Shown piece after piece: positions 22,337 to 25,265 of a stretch of DNA of 25,265 nt. Both the position numbers and the translations under genes were made by a program. The notes below the pieces were generated by a model. It saw nothing but the letters and a program-made list of their open reading frames with translations, did no database searches and was not told the origin of the DNA. The stretch is from Candidatus Methanocomedens sp. Lineage in GTDB: Archaea > Halobacteriota > Methanosarcinia > Methanosarcinales > Methanocomedenaceae. Location: positions 1 through 25,265 of the forward strand of contig QBUR01000190.1 in the NCBI GenBank assembly GCA_013374385.1, given 5' to 3'. How positions within the stretch are numbered: the stretch's first letter is position 1; the number at the start of each line of letters is the position of its first letter.

Positions 22337-22526
22337 AACCGTTACTCCTTGTTACTTGTGGATATCTTTTCAATCAAACAATTATATAAGTAACTGCAAG
22401 CATGAAAATATCATTCCCTACAATACTTTAAGGACATAGAAATATCTATAATAATTCTTAACGGTTTGGTCGAAACCCTTACTAATAATGTAGATAACTA
22501 ATAACCCTTAGCACATAGGTGATAAC
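22337..22526. promoter_or_regulatory. Divergent hacA / aksA control region
   Basis: For hacA (minus strand) it holds a TATA-like box (CTTATATAAT, 22381-22390) and an AAGGAG ribosome site. For aksA (plus strand) it holds GGTGAT (22518-22523) 3 nt before the ATG. Two copies each of AACCCTTA (22474-22481, 22503-22510) and ACTAATAA (22481-22488, 22497-22504) are packed just upstream of the aksA start, which may be an operator. Confidence 0.5.
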
Positions 22527-23690
22527 ATGCAATATTCCAGGAACAAATTGGTCGAACTATTAGGACAAAAACCCGGCAACATTGAGATATGCGATGTCAC
22601 TCTACGGGACGGTGAACAAACTCCAGGGACAGCCTTTACAAAAGACGAGAAAAAGCGTATGGCTCAGGAACTTGACAGCATAGGCATCGAAGTGATAGAA
22701 GCCGGCTTCCCGGTGGTATCCCAGACCGAACGGGATACAGTAAGGGAGATTGCGAACATGGGCCTTGATGCAAAGATATGCTGCCTGTCCCGCTCTGTGA
22801 TACCAGACATTGATGTTGCAATCGGCTGTGAAGTGGACATCGTCAGCATATTCATAGCTACATCTGAATTGCACCTAAAATATAAATATCATAAAACATG
22901 TGCTGAAGCCACACTTTGTGCTATGGATGCCCTGGAATATGCCAAGGACCACGGACTTACAGTGCGGTTCGCTGCCGAGGATGCCACCCGCACAGATATC
23001 AACGTCTTGAAAGGCATATTCAGGATGGCAGAAGAGCGCGGGGCCGACTATGTGAGCATTGCAGACACAGTTGGAATACTAAATCCTGCCACTGCATATT
23101 ATCTCGTTAGTGAAATCAAGAAGGATATTAAGACCGACATATGTATCCACTGCCATAACGACCTGGGCATGGCGACCGCAAATACCCTGGCCGCAGCAGA
23201 AGCCGGAGCCAAGCAACTCCATACTACTGTTAACGGTATCGGAGAGAGGGCAGGTAATGCCGCGCTGGAAGAGGTGCTGATATCACTGATGGTACAGTAC
23301 GGCATCGACAGATATAATACCCAAAACCTGACCCAATTTTCAAAGATGGTCGTGGAATACTCTGGAGTGAAACTGGCAAAGAACAAACCTGTTGTCGGCG
23401 ATTTTGCCTTTTCCCATGAAAGCGGCATCCATGTGGCTGCCATTATGGAAGAACCCAGCACCTATGAACTATTCTCACCTGATATTGTAGGCGGTAAACG
23501 CAGCCTGATAATTGGTAAACATACCGGCACCAAGGCACTGAAAGGTATCGTGCTGAGCATGGGATACAACCTGAACCATGACCAGTTATGCGACCTGCTT
23601 GCAAAGGTGAAAGACTGCACCCATGCCAAAAAAGGCATACCCTGCAAACGCCTGGATGAGTTTATAATGGAAATCATAATGCCGGATTAA
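22527..23690 (+). CDS. aksA: Homocitrate synthase family protein (AksA/NifV-like)
   Basis: Condenses acetyl-CoA with 2-oxoglutarate and longer 2-oxoacids, the first step of each round of chain elongation towards 2-oxosuberate for coenzyme B. 387 residues. The signature CDVTLRDGEQTPG is at 22-34. The metal ligands IHCHND (H208, H210) and the TTVNGIGERAGNAALEE motif of the alpha-IPM/homocitrate synthase group are present. The C-terminal helical linker FAFSHESGIHVAA precedes a short end without the large LeuA leucine-binding domain, which favours AksA/NifV over LeuA. GGTGAT lies 3 nt upstream of the ATG. The neighbouring homoaconitase gene agrees. NifV is the alternative name if nitrogen fixation were the use. 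Confidence 0.9.
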   Translation: MQYSRNKLVELLGQKPGNIEICDVTLRDGEQTPGTAFTKDEKKRMAQELDSIGIEVIEAGFPVVSQTERDTVREIANMGLDAKICCLSRSVIPDIDVAIGCEVDIVSIFIATSELHLKYKYHKTCAEATLCAMDALEYAKDHGLTVRFAAEDATRTDINVLKGIFRMAEERGADYVSIADTVGILNPATAYYLVSEIKKDIKTDICIHCHNDLGMATANTLAAAEAGAKQLHTTVNGIGERAGNAALEEVLISLMVQYGIDRYNTQNLTQFSKMVVEYSGVKLAKNKPVVGDFAFSHESGIHVAAIMEEPSTYELFSPDIVGGKRSLIIGKHTGTKALKGIVLSMGYNLNHDQLCDLLAKVKDCTHAKKGIPCKRLDEFIMEIIMPD

Positions 23691-23716
23691 TTCTGTGGTA
23701 CCAGAGTCATACACTA

Positions 23717-25207
23717 TCAATACATTGTACACTTGCCGCGCACCAGAAGCACTGATACCCCGTTCTTTTCAAGTTCAGTATTAAGTAGCGCCGCCAGTTC
23801 AGTTTCAGTAACATTTTCAATATCCACCAGGATAGTATCGGGTACCAATGTCCGTACCACGTCTGTCATGTCAGGTACGTCCTGCCCACCTGTGAGGGCA
23901 GCAATATTATTCTGGAGCACCACCACCAGCACATCCCTGTGATGATGAACGGCTTCGATAAGCCCCTGCAATCCAGTATGCACCAGCCCGTAATCCCCTA
24001 TAAGGGCTATACCTTTGTTGTCAAATCCTGTGGCAGTGGCAATGGATGACCCCAGTGAATATGCCATGTCCACCACCTCCATGGGCGGCGAAGCGGTCCT
24101 GACCGAGCAGCCCAAATCCCCGGCCACCGGCACATCCATTGTCCTTAGCACTTTGTATAACATATGATAAGGGCAGTCATCACATATACTTCTGGAAGAA
24201 CCGCGGCTTACGATAGTCTCAGGAGTAATTGATGGAGTGATACCATCCCAGTCAATATGCTCCAGTGCCTGGATAATGTCTGCTGCTTCCACCTTTCCAT
24301 GTCCAATGTGTCCTGTAGCTTTCCCCAACACACCCTTGCAGGATAATTGATGTTCGATGAAACTTTCGGTCTCTTCCACCACCAATGTCCTTGCATGCCG
24401 TTTTATAAAACAGTTGATAACCTTTACCGGTAGTGGGTTGACACAAGTAAGTGCCAGATGCGAGACATCTTCATACCCATCAGACAGCACCTGTTCCACC
24501 ATTGTGGAAAGATAACCCGAAGAGATAATTCCAATTTCCCTGCCGCGTTCATGACTGACATTCAATCCTGATTCTTCAGATAGATGCCGCATTCTGGGAT
24601 AGGATGAAGCATGAAAACGCTGGTGTTTTCCTTTCATAGTATATGACCAGATATCCCGGTCAAATTTCTGGAATTCCACCTGCATCAGTTGTGTCCTTTT
24701 TACCACTCCCGTTTCAATGTTCAATCTGTCGGTGATACGGATTATTACCGGGGCACGTACTTCTTCTGATAACCTGAAAGCCTGGCACATGCTGTTGTAA
24801 GCATCTGCCGGGTCGGATGGGTCAAAGACCGGAACTTCAGCTATCAGACCATAGTACCGTGAATCCTGTTCGTTCTGGCTCTGCTTGATTCCTGGGTCGT
24901 CACCCGCAACAATTACCAGCCCGGCTCCAATGGTGTGGGTGACTGAAGTGATCAGCGGGTCAGCCAGTACGTTCATACCCACATGTTTTACAATAACCAC
25001 TGCCCTGCGCCCTACTGCTGACGCACCAAGGGCCGCCTCCAGTGCAACCTTTTCATTTATTGACCAGCGCGCTTCCACACTGGAATTCATCAAAAGTTCC
25101 ATTATCCCTGAAATCGGGAATCCGGGGACACCGGTGGCAAAGCTAACCCCCGAGTCAAGGGCACCGAACACAAGCGCGTTAGCCCCTGTACATGAGTTTG
25201 ACATCAT
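23717..25207 (-). CDS. TPP-dependent IorA-like enzyme lacking the ferredoxin domain
   Basis: Resembles the alpha subunit of indolepyruvate:ferredoxin oxidoreductase. The pyrimidine-binding half opens with FATGVPGFPISGIM and the catalytic-Glu segment INEKVALEAALGAS (E52/E57). The TPP-binding half begins CDDCPYHMLY (342-351; IorA has CPGCPH here). It has the Mg/TPP motif ALIGDYGLVHTG (D405) to VVVLQNN (N433/N434), followed by AALTGGQ. At 496 residues it stops where IorA continues with a module of two 4Fe-4S clusters, so reduction of ferredoxin is doubtful and a non-oxidative decarboxylase is possible. No beta subunit is adjacent. Frame intact. The start ATG at 25207 (or 25204) has no ribosome site but a TATA-like box about 24 nt upstream, fitting a leaderless message. 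It converges on aksA. Confidence 0.8.
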   Translation of the reverse strand: MMSNSCTGANALVFGALDSGVSFATGVPGFPISGIMELLMNSSVEARWSINEKVALEAALGASAVGRRAVVIVKHVGMNVLADPLITSVTHTIGAGLVIVAGDDPGIKQSQNEQDSRYYGLIAEVPVFDPSDPADAYNSMCQAFRLSEEVRAPVIIRITDRLNIETGVVKRTQLMQVEFQKFDRDIWSYTMKGKHQRFHASSYPRMRHLSEESGLNVSHERGREIGIISSGYLSTMVEQVLSDGYEDVSHLALTCVNPLPVKVINCFIKRHARTLVVEETESFIEHQLSCKGVLGKATGHIGHGKVEAADIIQALEHIDWDGITPSITPETIVSRGSSRSICDDCPYHMLYKVLRTMDVPVAGDLGCSVRTASPPMEVVDMAYSLGSSIATATGFDNKGIALIGDYGLVHTGLQGLIEAVHHHRDVLVVVLQNNIAALTGGQDVPDMTDVVRTLVPDTILVDIENVTETELAALLNTELEKNGVSVLLVRGKCTMY

Positions 25208-25240
25208 GCGTTTATTTATTACTTGTAATATTTAAGGATA
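25208..25240 (-). promoter_or_regulatory. Promoter of the IorA-like gene
   Basis: On the minus strand TTAAATATT (25227-25235) is centred about 24 nt upstream of the ATG at 25207, and no Shine-Dalgarno lies between. This spacing is typical of leaderless archaeal transcripts. Confidence 0.4.
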
Positions 25241-25265
25241 GTCAAAATCAACCAATTAATTATGT

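Overview
The window is archaeal, almost certainly a euryarchaeon of the Methanosarcinales / methane-metabolising group. It encodes archaeal EF-1alpha, S10, topoisomerase VI and SRP19. It also carries DNA gyrase (an acquired enzyme typical of this part of the Euryarchaeota) and two enzymes of the 2-oxoacid elongation route used for coenzyme B (AksA-type homocitrate synthase and a homoaconitase large subunit). Archaeal TATA-like boxes, GGAG/GGTGA ribosome sites and short overlapping operons support this.

Layout. 1-1.8 kb: end of the translation operon (tuf, rpsJ), with hairpins after each gene. 1.8-3.3 kb: a small conserved protein with a possible SecB-like fold, a decayed arsC-type arsenate reductase / low-molecular-weight phosphatase (frameshift plus loss of the P-loop Arg), a tiny ORF and a YqaA/VTT-type membrane protein.

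3.4-7.8 kb is the accessory heart of the window. A 1.73 kb AT-rich insertion sequence, with 23-bp terminal inverted repeats and a mutator-type DDE transposase, abuts in frame the C-terminal two thirds of cas1. The N-terminal part of cas1 and everything upstream of it is gone. An AAA ATPase fused to a PD-(D/E)XK-like domain (ATPase/DUF234 family) lies between cas1 and cas2 and has its own palindromic promoter region. An intact cas2 follows 2 nt later, then a leader-like region with several dyads and one solitary 30-nt CRISPR repeat with no detectable second copy. This reads as a wrecked adaptation module with a foreign or accessory ATPase-nuclease between its two core genes.

7.8-8.4 kb: non-coding, with a 29-bp-period direct repeat and a large hairpin. 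8.4 kb: a stand-alone Lrp/AsnC ligand-binding (RAM) protein. 8.8-18.3 kb: a chromosome-topology cluster, top6B-top6A-gyrB-gyrA-scpA-scpB, with stop/start overlaps at three junctions. It holds both type II topoisomerases and the condensin (SMC) partners. GyrA carries unusual acidic N- and C-terminal tails, and ScpB has a long extra C-terminal domain.

18.3-25.2 kb: a CrtI-like FAD oxidoreductase, a small membrane protein, a class I methyltransferase, SRP19, homoaconitase large subunit (divergent from) homocitrate synthase AksA, and a TPP enzyme resembling indolepyruvate:ferredoxin oxidoreductase alpha but lacking its C-terminal ferredoxin domain. The last may be relevant to the unassigned 2-oxosuberate decarboxylation step of coenzyme B synthesis, but that is inference.

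No rRNA or tRNA gene was recognised.
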